A DNA stretch of 64,000 nucleotides from Granulosicoccus sp036478595 (GTDB lineage: Bacteria > Pseudomonadota > Gammaproteobacteria > Granulosicoccales > Granulosicoccaceae). The position numbers were made by a program, and so were the translations under genes. This document shows, in pieces, positions 26,115-34,748 of the stretch. Location: assembly GCA_036478595.1 (NCBI GenBank), contig JAZGEF010000006.1:17714-81713 (forward strand). The letters are read 5' to 3'. Position 1 is the stretch's first letter. Each line of letters opens with the position of its first letter. The notes beneath the pieces are model-generated. The model did no database searches. It was not told the DNA's origin and saw only the letters and a program-made list of their open reading frames with translations.

Positions 26115-27653
26115 ATGAATCAGATCGAATTCGATCGCTACGCTGAAGCTGGCTTCACTCGTATCCCAATAAGCTGCGAACTCATCGCCGATCTAGACAA
26201 CCCGCTATCTACTTTTTTAAAGGTTGCTGACACCCCGTACAGTTTCTTGTTTGAATCAGTTCAGGGCGGTGAGAAATGGGGCCGGTACTCAATTATTGGG
26301 CTACCTGCGAACACGGTTATCTCAATACGTGAGCAAGCCATCACCATTAGTGTGGGTGGTAAACAAACTGAACAACACACTGCCGATGATCCACTTGACT
26401 GGATCAACAGCTACCAACAACAATTTAAAGTACCCGACATCGAAGGCCTGCCAAAGGTGACGGGCGGCTTGGTGGGTTATTTTGGTTACGATACGGTGCG
26501 TTATATTGAACCTCGTCTTGGTAAAAACCCTCATCCTGATCCACTAGACACACCCGACATAATGCTGATGGTTGCTGAAGAGCTGGTGGTGTTTGATAAT
26601 CTCAGCGGTACATTAACGATGCTGGTATTAGCAGATCCGTCCAAACCCGAGGCCTATCAATTAGGGCTTGAGCGATTAGCGCAGCTACATGATGAAATTC
26701 GCACTCCCTTACAGGCGCGCGCCGCCTATCGTGAGCCCAAGGTTGTGGATGAAGCCAACTTTGTTAGTGATTTCACTGAAGAACGTTATAAAGACGCAGT
26801 GCGCACTATCAAGCAATACATCACCGACGGCGAATGCATGCAAGTGGTGCTGGCGCAACGCTTAACGGTTAAGTACTCCGCGCCGCCGATTGATTTGTAT
26901 CGCGCACTACGCACGCTTAACCCGTCCCCCTATTTGTTTTATCTGAATATGAGAGATCACCACATCATTGGCTCATCACCAGAAATTTTGGTGCGCCTTG
27001 AAGAAGGAGCAGTTACCGTGAGGCCCTTAGCTGGTACACGGCCTCGTGGTGCAACGCAAGAGCAAGACCAAGCGTTAGAAAAGAGCTTACTGGCTGATCC
27101 AAAAGAGTTGGCCGAGCATTTAATGCTGATTGATTTGGGTCGTAACGATCTTGGTCGTATTGCTAAAACAGGCAGTGTTAAGGTAACCGACAAATACGCG
27201 ATCGAGCGCTACTCCCATGTAATGCATATCGTATCGAATGTGGAAGGTAAGCTTAATGATGGCATGAGTGCCGTCGATGTATTACGCGCAACTTTTCCTG
27301 CTGGCACCTTATCAGGTGCACCCAAGGTGCGAGCAATGGAAATCATTCAAGAGCTCGAGCCGGTGAAGCGCGGTATTTATTCTGGTGCAGTGGGTTATCT
27401 ATCATGGAATGGCAACATGGATACCGCCATCGCGATACGCACTGCGGTCATTAAAGGCGACACACTTTATGTGCAAGCGGGCGCGGGTATCGTGTATGAC
27501 TCCGATCCAGACGTCGAGTGGCAGGAAACCATGAGTAAAGCGCGTGCGGTGTTTCGTGCGGTTGGCATGGCTGAGCTGGGCATTGATAACCGACCTGAAC
27601 AACTGCCCTCGTTAACGCAAACTCACGCGTTGCCCAAAAAAGGAGGTGCGTAA
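26115..27653 (+). CDS. trpE: Anthranilate synthase component I
   Basis: Converts chorismate and ammonia (or TrpG-derived ammonia) to anthranilate, the first step of tryptophan synthesis. Chorismate-binding motifs MQVVLAQRLT, PLAGTRPRG, LIDLGRNDLGR, FPAGTLSGAPK and the C-terminal TAIAIRTAVIKG with AGAGIVYDSDP are all present, as is an N-terminal feedback region (FLFESV). Length 512 is typical. trpG starts two bases after the stop. A long leader with a Trp-codon peptide precedes it. Confidence 0.97.
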   Translation: MNQIEFDRYAEAGFTRIPISCELIADLDNPLSTFLKVADTPYSFLFESVQGGEKWGRYSIIGLPANTVISIREQAITISVGGKQTEQHTADDPLDWINSYQQQFKVPDIEGLPKVTGGLVGYFGYDTVRYIEPRLGKNPHPDPLDTPDIMLMVAEELVVFDNLSGTLTMLVLADPSKPEAYQLGLERLAQLHDEIRTPLQARAAYREPKVVDEANFVSDFTEERYKDAVRTIKQYITDGECMQVVLAQRLTVKYSAPPIDLYRALRTLNPSPYLFYLNMRDHHIIGSSPEILVRLEEGAVTVRPLAGTRPRGATQEQDQALEKSLLADPKELAEHLMLIDLGRNDLGRIAKTGSVKVTDKYAIERYSHVMHIVSNVEGKLNDGMSAVDVLRATFPAGTLSGAPKVRAMEIIQELEPVKRGIYSGAVGYLSWNGNMDTAIAIRTAVIKGDTLYVQAGAGIVYDSDPDVEWQETMSKARAVFRAVGMAELGIDNRPEQLPSLTQTHALPKKGGA

Positions 27654-27655
27654 TC

Positions 27656-28252
27656 ATGCTGGCAATAATTGATAACTATGATTCATTCACCTACAACCTG
27701 GTTCAGTATGTTCGTGAGTTGGGTGCAACTGCTACCGTTTTTAGAAATGATCAAATCTCCGTTGCCGAGCTTGAACAGTTTGCACCAAGAGCCTTGATGT
27801 TGTCGCCGGGGCCTGGTAACCCGGATGCAGCGGGTATTACGTTAGAGGTGTTGGCAGAGTTTGCTGACAAGCTACCTATGCTGGGGGTGTGCTTGGGGCA
27901 CCAAAGTATTGGGCAGCACTTTGGTGGGCAGATAGTGCATGCAAAACAAATCATGCATGGCAAGTTATCCAAGGTGTATCACGACAGCACCGGTGTGTTT
28001 GCAGGCTTGCCTAATCCAATCACTCAAACACGCTACCATTCCTTGGTGATCAAGCAAGCCACAATACCGAGCGATCTGCACGTAACCGCCTGGACACAAA
28101 ACGATAAAGGCGAGATAGAAGATATCATGGGTGTCAGGCATCAAAGCCTGCCAATCGAAGGTGTGCAGTTTCATCCAGAATCTATCAGTAGCGAGTATGG
28201 CCATGACATGCTCGCTGTTTTTTTGAAACAAGCAGGAGTGATAGCGGGATGA
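27656..28252 (+). CDS. trpG: Anthranilate synthase component II (glutamine amidotransferase)
   Basis: Class I glutamine amidotransferase that supplies ammonia to TrpE, and possibly also to PabB. The nucleophile elbow is GVCLGHQSIG near residue 79, with the His/Glu of FHPES at about 172-174; the N-terminus IIDNYDSFTYNLVQY is classic. A near-perfect ribosome site AAGGAGG at 27641-27647 lies inside the end of trpE, about eight bases before the ATG. The stop overlaps the trpD start in ATGA. Confidence 0.97.
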   Translation: MLAIIDNYDSFTYNLVQYVRELGATATVFRNDQISVAELEQFAPRALMLSPGPGNPDAAGITLEVLAEFADKLPMLGVCLGHQSIGQHFGGQIVHAKQIMHGKLSKVYHDSTGVFAGLPNPITQTRYHSLVIKQATIPSDLHVTAWTQNDKGEIEDIMGVRHQSLPIEGVQFHPESISSEYGHDMLAVFLKQAGVIAG

Positions 28253-29277
28253 GTAGTGAAATGAATGTAAAAGAAGCCCTGCAAACACTGTTTGAACACA
28301 GAAACTTAACAAAGGAGCAGATGTCATCCGTCATGATGGAAATCATGACGGGTAAATGTAGCGATGCACAGATCGGCGCATTTTTATCTGCATTGCGTAT
28401 GAAGGGCGAAACGGTTGACGAAGTAGCCGGTGCAGTATCGGTAATGCGCGGCTTGGCATCGGGTGTTAATTTAAAAGATCAAACCGCAGTTGATATTGTG
28501 GGTACCGGTGGTGATGCATCCAGCACATTTAATATTTCTACTACTTGTGCATTGGTGACATCCGCCGCAGGGGTCACTGTTGCCAAGCACGGTAATCGAT
28601 CGGTGTCGAGTAAATCTGGTGCGGCTGATTTTTTAGAAGCGGTGGGTGTCAACATTGATTTGCAACCAGAGCAGGTTGCACATTGTATGGAAACAGTGGG
28701 CATTGGTTTTATGTTTGCGCAAAAACATTACAGCGCTATGAAATACGCAGCCGGCCCACGCCGCGAGATGGGCGTACGCACAATTTTTAATTTGCTTGGC
28801 CCAATGTGCAACCCTGCTGGCGTGCGTAATCAATTGTTGGGTGTGTTTGATCCACGATGGGTGAGACCCATTGCAGAGGTAATGAAGCAGCTTGGTAGCA
28901 AACACGTGATGGTGGTGCATGGCGATAGCTGCATGGATGAAGTCAGCTTAAGCGGGCCTACTCAAGTGTCTGAGCTTAAAGATGGTGATATTAAGGATTA
29001 CCTGATTAATCCAACTGATTACGGATTTACATTGCAACCCTTGTCTGCGATTCAAGTGGATGGTGTAGAGCAGAGTATGCAAACTATTACCGATGTGCTG
29101 GCAGGTAAGGCAGGCCCGGCGGCCGATATCGTCGCTTTAAATAGTGGTGTTGCCATTTATATCGGTGGCGAAGCGTCTGATATTGCCGGCGGGGTTGAGA
29201 TCGCCAAACAAGTATTAAGCGAAGGCAAGGCAGCGGCGCAATTGCAGGCGTTGATAAAAGTTAGCCAAAGTTGCTAA
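28249..29277 (+). CDS. trpD: Anthranilate phosphoribosyltransferase
   Basis: Joins anthranilate to phosphoribosyl pyrophosphate. The PRPP-binding glycine motif GTGGDASSTFNIST is near residue 85, followed by AKHGNRSVSSKSGAADFLEA and the NLLGPMCNPA stretch, all diagnostic. Length 342 is normal. It overlaps trpG by four bases and is followed 23 bases later by trpC, giving the compact trpGDC order seen in pseudomonads. Confidence 0.97.
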   Translation: MSSEMNVKEALQTLFEHRNLTKEQMSSVMMEIMTGKCSDAQIGAFLSALRMKGETVDEVAGAVSVMRGLASGVNLKDQTAVDIVGTGGDASSTFNISTTCALVTSAAGVTVAKHGNRSVSSKSGAADFLEAVGVNIDLQPEQVAHCMETVGIGFMFAQKHYSAMKYAAGPRREMGVRTIFNLLGPMCNPAGVRNQLLGVFDPRWVRPIAEVMKQLGSKHVMVVHGDSCMDEVSLSGPTQVSELKDGDIKDYLINPTDYGFTLQPLSAIQVDGVEQSMQTITDVLAGKAGPAADIVALNSGVAIYIGGEASDIAGGVEIAKQVLSEGKAAAQLQALIKVSQSC

Positions 29278-29300
29278 CGAATTATTAGGCGTGAGTTAAA

Positions 29301-30119
29301 ATGACGAGCATGAGCACATCAGATACTGATATTCCCGATATCCTTAAAAATATCATTGCACGTAAATTTGAGGAAATCACTGAGTGCAAGGCGGCGGTTA
29401 GTGCTGATGAACTCATGGCTTGTATCGCGCAAGCTGATCCACCGCGTGGGTTTCATGCGGCAATTAAAAACAAAATTGCCGCAGGCTTACCAGCGGTTAT
29501 TGCAGAAATTAAAAAAGCCTCACCGAGTAAGGGAGTTATACGCGAACACTTTGTACCCTCTGAAATAGCCAAGAGCTACGAGGAGGGTGGAGCTGCGTGT
29601 CTATCGGTTCTCACTGATCAGGATTTCTTCCAAGGCCATAACGATTATCTAAAAGCGGCGCGCGCTGCTTGTTCGTTACCAGTGATCCGCAAAGATTTTA
29701 TGGTTGATAAGTATCAAATTGCTGAGGCACGCGCCTTAGAGGCTGATTGCATATTACTTATCGTCGGTGCGCTGACTGATGCAAAGCTGGAGGAACTTAA
29801 TACCTTTGCCTTGCAATTAGGGTTGGACGTATTGGTCGAGGTGCATGACGAAACCGAGTTGCATCGTGCACTAGCAGTACAGCCGGCGCTGCTTGGTATC
29901 AACAATCGCGATCTACGTACTTTTGATGTGTCACTAAACACAACGCTCAACTTACTGAAACAAGTGCCCGACAACGTTACCTTAGTAACCGAGAGTGGCA
30001 TTCTCGATAGCACGCATGTGCAAACTATGCGTGAACATGATATCCATTCGTTTTTAGTTGGCGAAGCGTTTATGCGAGCTGATGACCCTGGTGAGTCACT
30101 CAAACGACTTTTTACCTAA
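29301..30119 (+). CDS. trpC: Indole-3-glycerol phosphate synthase
   Basis: Closes the indole ring from CdRP in tryptophan synthesis. TIM-barrel motifs AEIKKASPSKGVI, LTDQDFFQG, PVIRKDFMVDKYQI, LGINNRDLRTF and VTESGI are all in place. Length 272 matches monofunctional TrpC; there is no TrpF fusion. It starts at ATG 29301 (a second ATG is four codons on). It ends the trp run and converges with vfr. Confidence 0.97.
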   Translation: MTSMSTSDTDIPDILKNIIARKFEEITECKAAVSADELMACIAQADPPRGFHAAIKNKIAAGLPAVIAEIKKASPSKGVIREHFVPSEIAKSYEEGGAACLSVLTDQDFFQGHNDYLKAARAACSLPVIRKDFMVDKYQIAEARALEADCILLIVGALTDAKLEELNTFALQLGLDVLVEVHDETELHRALAVQPALLGINNRDLRTFDVSLNTTLNLLKQVPDNVTLVTESGILDSTHVQTMREHDIHSFLVGEAFMRADDPGESLKRLFT

Positions 30120-30260
30120 GGTGTGCCCCCAGATTTAGTCCCATCAAGCGTGGTGCAATTAACTGGCTTGCATTAACAAGAGCGGCTTAGGTTTGGCGGT
30201 TGGATACAGCGATAGGAAATGACTCGGTGCGCGTCCTTGTACACCGGGTTAACGCTATCT

Positions 30261-30899
30261 TTAGCGAGTGCCGTAGATAACCATTGTTTTGCCTCGAGCG
30301 TGGATCAAGCCACGATCTTCGAGTTCTTTCAATACTCTTCCAACCATCTCTCTAGAGCAACCCACTATGCGGGCAATCTCTTGACGAGTGATTCGGATTT
30401 GCATTCCATCAGGATGCGTAATCGCATCAGGCATGCTGGCCAAATCAAGTAGGGTAGAAGCTACTCGTCCAGTGACATCTAAGAACGCTAGATCGCGTAC
30501 TTTGATGCTAGTTTTACGCAGACGGCTAGCCATCTGAGTTGTTAGGGCATAAAGCAAATCAGGCTGCTCAGCAGCGAGACGTCGAAATTGCTCATAGTTC
30601 ATCTCAGCAAGCTCACACTTAACACGGGCTACTACCCACGCACTGCGATTGCTTTGCTCATCGAACAAACCCATTTCACCGAAGAAGTCGCCGGCACTGA
30701 GATAAGCGAGGACGATTTCTCGTCCGTCGTCATCTTCAATGACTACGCTGACAGATCCCTCTACTATGTAGTAAAGAGTCTCCGGGACATCACCATGATG
30801 AATAATCGTGGTTTTGGCCGGATACTGTCGGCGATGACTGCTTCGCAGGAATAAATCCAGCCACTCAACCGGTGGCGGTGCGATTCTTGGCGCCAGCAT
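30261..30899 (-). CDS. vfr: CRP/Vfr-type cAMP receptor transcription factor
   Basis: Global regulator that binds cAMP and activates or represses promoters with TGTGA-N6-TCACA sites. The cyclic-nucleotide domain has FFGEMGLFDEQSNRSAW, including the Gly-Glu and Arg-Ser contacts to cAMP, and the Thr-Ser of the C-helix (RLRKTSIKV). The helix-turn-helix is TRQEIARIVGCSREMVGRVLKEL. The ATG at 30899 gives 212 residues (E. coli CRP 210, Vfr 214), with GGAGAG upstream; an in-frame TTG at 30941 is less likely. The trpC-vfr-osmC neighbourhood matches the pseudomonad arrangement. Confidence 0.94.
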   Translation of the reverse strand: MLAPRIAPPPVEWLDLFLRSSHRRQYPAKTTIIHHGDVPETLYYIVEGSVSVVIEDDDGREIVLAYLSAGDFFGEMGLFDEQSNRSAWVVARVKCELAEMNYEQFRRLAAEQPDLLYALTTQMASRLRKTSIKVRDLAFLDVTGRVASTLLDLASMPDAITHPDGMQIRITRQEIARIVGCSREMVGRVLKELEDRGLIHARGKTMVIYGTR

Positions 30900-31052
30900 A
30901 TCTAGTTTCTCTCCGTACTCAATGTTTGCGCGAGGTCCCAACGGGCCCCACTCTTTTTCATAACGTCAAACATTAATCGGCCGCCTTTTTAATAACTTCA
31001 ATGTTTTAGGTACTATTTCCCCATCATTCATTAAAAATAAGGCGAAAAACCT

Positions 31053-31484
31053 GTGGAAGCACGTGTTAAGTGGTTGGATCATATGAGTTTTGTTGGCGAA
31101 TCTGGTTCAGGCCACTCTGTTGTCATGGATGGCTCTCCAGAACATGGGGGCCGTAATCTCGGTGTGCGACCCATGGAAATGTTACTCATTGGCTTAGGAG
31201 GCTGTACCGCATTTGATGTGATGTTGATGTTGCAAAAGTCTCGCCAGAACGTGATTGACTGCGAAATTGATATAAAAGCCGACCGTGCAGAGAGCATTCC
31301 GGCGGTTTTCACGAAGATTGCACTTCACTTCATCGTGTCTGGGCATGATCTCAGTGAAAAGCAGGTGGCGCGTGCCATTTCCTTGTCAGCTGAAAAGTAT
31401 TGCAGCGCGAGCAAAATGCTGGAAAAAAGTGCTGTGATTACTCACACACATGAGATTATTGATGTGAATAAGCCGAAGCAATAA
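31053..31484 (+). CDS. OsmC-family protein (YhfA-like)
   Basis: A 143-residue OsmC/Ohr-fold protein. Two reactive-site Cys are visible, in GLGGCTAFDVM (about residue 50) and KYCSASKML (about 115), as expected for thiol peroxidases of this family. It starts at GTG 31053 after AAGGCG. It is divergent from vfr; the E. coli relative yhfA also lies beside crp. The physiological substrate is unknown. A CRP-like palindrome begins five bases after its stop. Confidence 0.9.
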   Translation: MEARVKWLDHMSFVGESGSGHSVVMDGSPEHGGRNLGVRPMEMLLIGLGGCTAFDVMLMLQKSRQNVIDCEIDIKADRAESIPAVFTKIALHFIVSGHDLSEKQVARAISLSAEKYCSASKMLEKSAVITHTHEIIDVNKPKQ

Positions 31485-31488
31485 CGAA

Positions 31489-31504
31489 CGTGACGTACGT
31501 CACA
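31489..31504 (+). promoter_or_regulatory. CRP/Vfr-like binding site
   Basis: CGTGA-CGTACG-TCACA matches the CRP consensus TGTGA-N6-TCACA at nine of ten positions and is fully palindromic over its central 14 bases. It lies between the OsmC-family gene and a possible small-RNA gene ending in a strong terminator, and about 600 bases from vfr itself. Being about 90 bases before a plausible -10, it could act as a far upstream activator site. Confidence 0.55.
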
Positions 31505-31573
31505 TAGTGAGTAGTGGCAGGAGTGCGTGTAGCTGTTTAGGCAGTTCGGAAATTCGGTAACTTTATTTGTCGT

Positions 31574-31713
31574 TATAAATCATACACATACAACATACAG
31601 CGTGACGGCTGGCCCGGGGTTTGCAGATTGATAGGGGCGAAAGCATAGTTTTTTCTCCTCCCATCGGAAAACAAGATGGTTCAAGCGCAGCCCAAGGGCT
31701 GCGCTTTTTTTTT
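31574..31713 (+). ncRNA. Candidate Hfq-type small RNA gene
   Basis: The 319-base stretch between the OsmC-family gene and rplM has no ORF but contains, in order, a CRP-like site (31489-31504), a -10-like TATAAA (31574-31579), a small CAGC/GCTG hairpin (about 31599-31612), an unpaired-looking T-rich then CTCCTCCC segment (about 31650-31663), and a strong terminator (31684-31713). The C-rich part could pair with ribosome-binding sites. This is the anatomy of a trans-acting, CRP-controlled small RNA; the transcript start is a guess (about 31586) and no homologue is recognised. Confidence 0.45.
31684..31713 (+). terminator. Strong Rho-independent terminator before rplM
   Basis: A perfect ten-base stem AGCGCAGCCC/GGGCTGCGCT with a two-base AA loop is followed by about nine T. 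It is 200 bases beyond the nearest upstream stop codon, so it more likely ends a non-coding transcript than the OsmC-family mRNA. Confidence 0.9.
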
Positions 31714-31724
31714 GCCATATGTTG

Positions 31725-31777
31725 TTGAGTCGAAGCGCATCATCCTCTACAATGGCGGGCTACGCTCGTTCTCGAGC
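31725..31777 (+). promoter_or_regulatory. rplM-rpsI promoter and leader hairpin
   Basis: TTGAGT at 31725-31730 and TACAAT at 31748-31753 are separated by exactly 17 bases, a good sigma-70 promoter just after the terminator. The short leader has a GCTCG/CGAGC hairpin at 31764-31777, about 26 bases before the rplM start, in the place where L13 autoregulatory leaders are found; that role is inference. Confidence 0.65.
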
Positions 31778-31803
31778 CTATCTCTATATTTGAGGCTGTT
31801 GAA

Positions 31804-32238
31804 GTGAATAAAACAACCGTTAGCGCTAAGCCTGCTGAGGTTAAACGTCAATGGTTCGTTATTGATGCCGAAGGTAAAACCCTTGGCAAAGTAGCGACCG
31901 AATGCGCTCACCGTTTACGCGGTAAGCACAAGGCGATCTATACTCCGCACGTTGATACAGGCGATTACATCGTTGTTATCAATGCATCTAAGGTTGAGGT
32001 CACTGGTAATAAGGCCAAGAACAAGATGTACCACCGTTACACTGGGTATATCGGTAACCTTAAATCAATCAGTTTCGAAAAGCTCCAGGCGTCACACCCT
32101 GAGCGCATTATCGAACTTGCAGTGAAAGGCATGTTGCCTAAAAATCCTTTGGGCCGCGCGATGTACCGCAAATTACGCGTTTTCCCAAATGCTGAGCACG
32201 ATCATGCTGCACAGCAACCAACGCTTTTGGAGCTCTAA
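31804..32238 (+). CDS. rplM: 50S ribosomal protein L13
   Basis: Large-subunit protein needed early in 50S assembly. WFVIDAEGKTLGKVATECAHRLRGKHKAIYTPHVDTGDY and the KNPLGRAMYRKLRVF segment are unmistakable (quoted in parts: WFVIDAEGKTLGK, LRGKHKAIYTPHVDTGD). It starts at GTG 31804 with GAGG upstream and has 144 residues. rpsI follows after three bases, the universal L13-S9 pairing. Confidence 0.98.
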   Translation: MNKTTVSAKPAEVKRQWFVIDAEGKTLGKVATECAHRLRGKHKAIYTPHVDTGDYIVVINASKVEVTGNKAKNKMYHRYTGYIGNLKSISFEKLQASHPERIIELAVKGMLPKNPLGRAMYRKLRVFPNAEHDHAAQQPTLLEL

Positions 32239-32241
32239 ACC

Positions 32242-32634
32242 ATGGCAGTGCAACAGTATTACGGCACCGGCCGTCGAAAATCTTCTACAGCACGCGTATT
32301 CATGCGCAGTGGCAGTGGCAAGATCATGGTCAACCATAAAACCCTAGAAGAGTACTTTGGTCGCAAAACGGCTCACATGATCATTCGTCAGCCGCTTGAG
32401 CGCTCTGACAATGTCAGCAGCTTCGATTTCAACATCACTGTTAAAGGTGGCGGTGGTAGTGGTCAAGCGGGTGCAATCCGTCTGGGTATCTCCCGTGCAC
32501 TATTGTCATATGACGAAACATTACGCCCAACATTACGTGGCGCGGGTTACCTAACTCGAGATGCCCGTGAAGTAGAGCGTAAGAAAGTCGGCCTGCGTAA
32601 AGCCCGTAAGGCAACTCAATACTCTAAGCGTTAA
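32242..32634 (+). CDS. rpsI: 30S ribosomal protein S9
   Basis: Small-subunit protein whose C-terminal tail reaches the P-site tRNA. YYGTGRRKSSTARVF at the start, GGGGSGQAGAIRLGISRAL in the middle and the ending RKARKATQYSKR are typical, including the terminal Ser-Lys-Arg. Length 130 is normal. A terminator follows 28 bases later. Confidence 0.98.
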   Translation: MAVQQYYGTGRRKSSTARVFMRSGSGKIMVNHKTLEEYFGRKTAHMIIRQPLERSDNVSSFDFNITVKGGGGSGQAGAIRLGISRALLSYDETLRPTLRGAGYLTRDAREVERKKVGLRKARKATQYSKR

Positions 32635-32661
32635 TTCCCTTATTAGTACTGAGCGAAAGAA

Positions 32662-32685
32662 GCCCCGCTGGTCGGGGTTTTTTTT
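32662..32685 (+). terminator. Rho-independent terminator after rpsI
   Basis: Stem CCCCG/CGGGG with a five-base loop followed by eight T, 28 bases after the S9 stop. Confidence 0.9.
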
Positions 32686-32745
32686 CGCCTGGAATTTGAT
32701 GTGTGTTTGATTGTGTAGAAGGTGCTGAAGAGTTATCAGGGGTGA

Positions 32746-32864
32746 CGGCATCCATTTCCGAAAGCAGACCAACAATCGGGACGCTACGAGCCCATCCATG
32801 GGGGCTTGGCAGCGGCATCCCTGCCGCTGACACCCGGTTGTTGGTCTGCTTTCGGAATGAATGC
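32746..32864. repeat. Large palindromic intergenic repeat, copy A
   Basis: Outer arms of about 33 bases (32746-32779 and 32832-32864) are inverted copies with few differences; the shared block is GAAAGCAGACCAACAA against TTGTTGGTCTGCTTTC. Inside are two smaller hairpins, one around AGCCC/GGGCT and one CAGCGGCA/TGCCGCTG. No ORF is present. It shares GGGACGCTA..CCC..CATGG with copy C and the outer GGCATCCAT end with the others. It looks like a non-autonomous mobile palindrome (REP/MITE-like). Apart from copies A and B, I see nothing else in 32686-33253. Confidence 0.75.
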
Positions 32865-33073
32865 CTCTGTCCATTTTTTTGAACGAGCTAACAATCCACG
32901 CACCACTCAATGATGGGTCTACCTCGGTCGGTGCGCTGGTCTGTAAACGAAACGATCGGAAAAAATCCCTTGTATGCCACATTTATTGCCTCAAGTCCAA
33001 ACGACCGATTAGTTACCCTCTGGGGCGGCTCATGGCTTACGAAGCGCGGAGTTTGTCTAGGTAATGGGAAGAG

Positions 33074-33230
33074 GCAACCATCTCGCAGACGTGTGCCCTC
33101 CGAGGCAAGCTCCCGTTATCGGGTCTCGGAGGCATGGATGCCGACGCGAAGCCACCCATGGAAGGGGTCTTTTGGCGTCCCGATAACGGGAGCTTGCATC
33201 GGAGGGCGCGACAGTCTGCGTGATGGATGC
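33074..33230. repeat. Large palindromic intergenic repeat, copy B
   Basis: Arms of about 50 bases: the inner part AAGCTCCCGTTATCGGG (33107-33123) is exactly inverted at CCCGATAACGGGAGCTT (33179-33195), and the outer 17 bases (33074-33090 and 33214-33230) match at 15 positions. The middle carries GGCATGGATGCC and CCATGG...GGCGTCCCG, almost the same as copy C. It lies just past the 3' end of dgt. No coding capacity. Confidence 0.78.
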
Positions 33231-33253
33231 TGGCAGCTCAATATGACACGCAA

Positions 33254-34576
33254 CTACGAACGATCAAATATCGACCCAGACGTAGGGCTCATCAGCTTGT
33301 GATAAAGCTTACCTGCCGACACGTCAGTCATATGTGCAAGGTAATCCGCAATCGCGCGTAGGCCTTCAATTTGTAGTTGATCCTGTATTTCGTCCGGGAG
33401 CAAGCGTTGAGGGTTCGATTGGAAAATTTCGAATAGCCTGATCATCACTTGTTGCCCTTTGTACTGAAGCTGTTGTAGCTCTGGGCGGAGGATGACGTGT
33501 TGCATGACAAAACGCTTTACTAGTAGCAGGATTTCGTACGCCTCGGGTTCCATGCGGGCCTGTAGCTTTAGCATGGGGTGTTCAAACTGGTCCAGCTGCT
33601 CTACGTAGATGCAACGAATCAGGTAACCCACTAAACGGCTTATGGCATGTTTTCTTTGTTTAGACGATTCACTGAACAGCTCTTCGTTGTACTTATGTAT
33701 ATTCTCTTTAACCGGGTTATCTGGCATCGCGTTAATCACATCTGCCACCTTTGATAACCATTCTTGCTTATCAACCAGGTTCAAGGCCAATGCATCTTCA
33801 AGGTCGTGTATGCCGTATGCGATATCATCGGCCAATTCCATAATGCTGGTATCAAACGGCTTGTGTTGGGTGCGCAGGTGGCCTTTTTCTGGTGTGCTTA
33901 ATGACAGGAACGCATCTCGATCAGCTTGGCTGAAGGGTTCGAGTAACCATGCCAGTACATCTGACTCATCATCATAGATACATTTGGGTGGCGCCCATTG
34001 ATCGATATTAAGATGTGGTTGTAGTGGGTTGGCCGTATTGTCTGCAGGGTAGCGGACAACTTGCGAGTAGAGCGCGGGGTACTTGATGGTGCCCAACATG
34101 CTGCGTCGGGTTAGGTCGAGCCCACACTCGGCGGAGTACTCGCCCAGCCGAGCCAGAATACGTAAGGTTTGTCCATTAGCTTCAAAACCACCATCGTCCT
34201 TCATCATGGTATTCATCGCGACTTCGCCGCCATGGCCAAAAGGAGAATGGCCGATATCATGCGCTAAGCAGATCGCCTCAATTAAACTAAACGAGGGGAT
34301 TTCGGGTTCGTACGATTCGTTATCGGGCTGGTCACGCAGCCACTCACAGATACCCGAGCCCACCTGGGCTACCTCTAGAGAGTGGGTTAAGCGGGTGCGA
34401 TAAAAATCGCTCTCCCCCAAGCCCAGCACTTGTGTTTTGGACTGCAGGCTGCGAAAGGACGCGCTATGAATTATCCGTGCACGATCACGCTGATACTGAC
34501 TGTCGTCACGGGTATAGTTAAAACCTCGATTCTGTTTGTCCAGAATCGCTGATCGACGCTCGAGCCAGACACTCAA
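33254..34576 (-). CDS. dgt: dGTP triphosphohydrolase-like protein
   Basis: HD-domain enzyme that splits dGTP (or other dNTPs) into nucleoside and tripolyphosphate, controlling nucleotide pools. Metal-binding HD motifs are THSLEVAQVG near residue 64 and HDIGHSPFGHGGE near 110, with ELADDIAYGIHDLEDA later. At 440 residues it fits the dGTPase-like type rather than E. coli Dgt (505). The start is TTG 34576, supported by GAGGAA seven bases upstream; no ATG is close. Confidence 0.92.
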   Translation of the reverse strand: MSVWLERRSAILDKQNRGFNYTRDDSQYQRDRARIIHSASFRSLQSKTQVLGLGESDFYRTRLTHSLEVAQVGSGICEWLRDQPDNESYEPEIPSFSLIEAICLAHDIGHSPFGHGGEVAMNTMMKDDGGFEANGQTLRILARLGEYSAECGLDLTRRSMLGTIKYPALYSQVVRYPADNTANPLQPHLNIDQWAPPKCIYDDESDVLAWLLEPFSQADRDAFLSLSTPEKGHLRTQHKPFDTSIMELADDIAYGIHDLEDALALNLVDKQEWLSKVADVINAMPDNPVKENIHKYNEELFSESSKQRKHAISRLVGYLIRCIYVEQLDQFEHPMLKLQARMEPEAYEILLLVKRFVMQHVILRPELQQLQYKGQQVMIRLFEIFQSNPQRLLPDEIQDQLQIEGLRAIADYLAHMTDVSAGKLYHKLMSPTSGSIFDRS

Positions 34577-34748
34577 CGGCTATTCCTCATGCTGCGGTGG
34601 CAGTCTATGCTAGGGGATGCGCCATAGTGTAGTGCATGCAGCTTGAAGCCGCTGGCGCTAACATGCGGTTATGGGTCGCTAAATACTGACAGAATGAGTG
34701 AGGCGCTTGCTACGCTGCGAGCTTGGGTTAATCACGGGAGCAACGGTA

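Noticed and set aside
32746..33230. CRISPR or integron attC array
   Set aside because: The repeats are nested palindromes, not regularly spaced identical units with spacers, and no cas or integrase gene is near.
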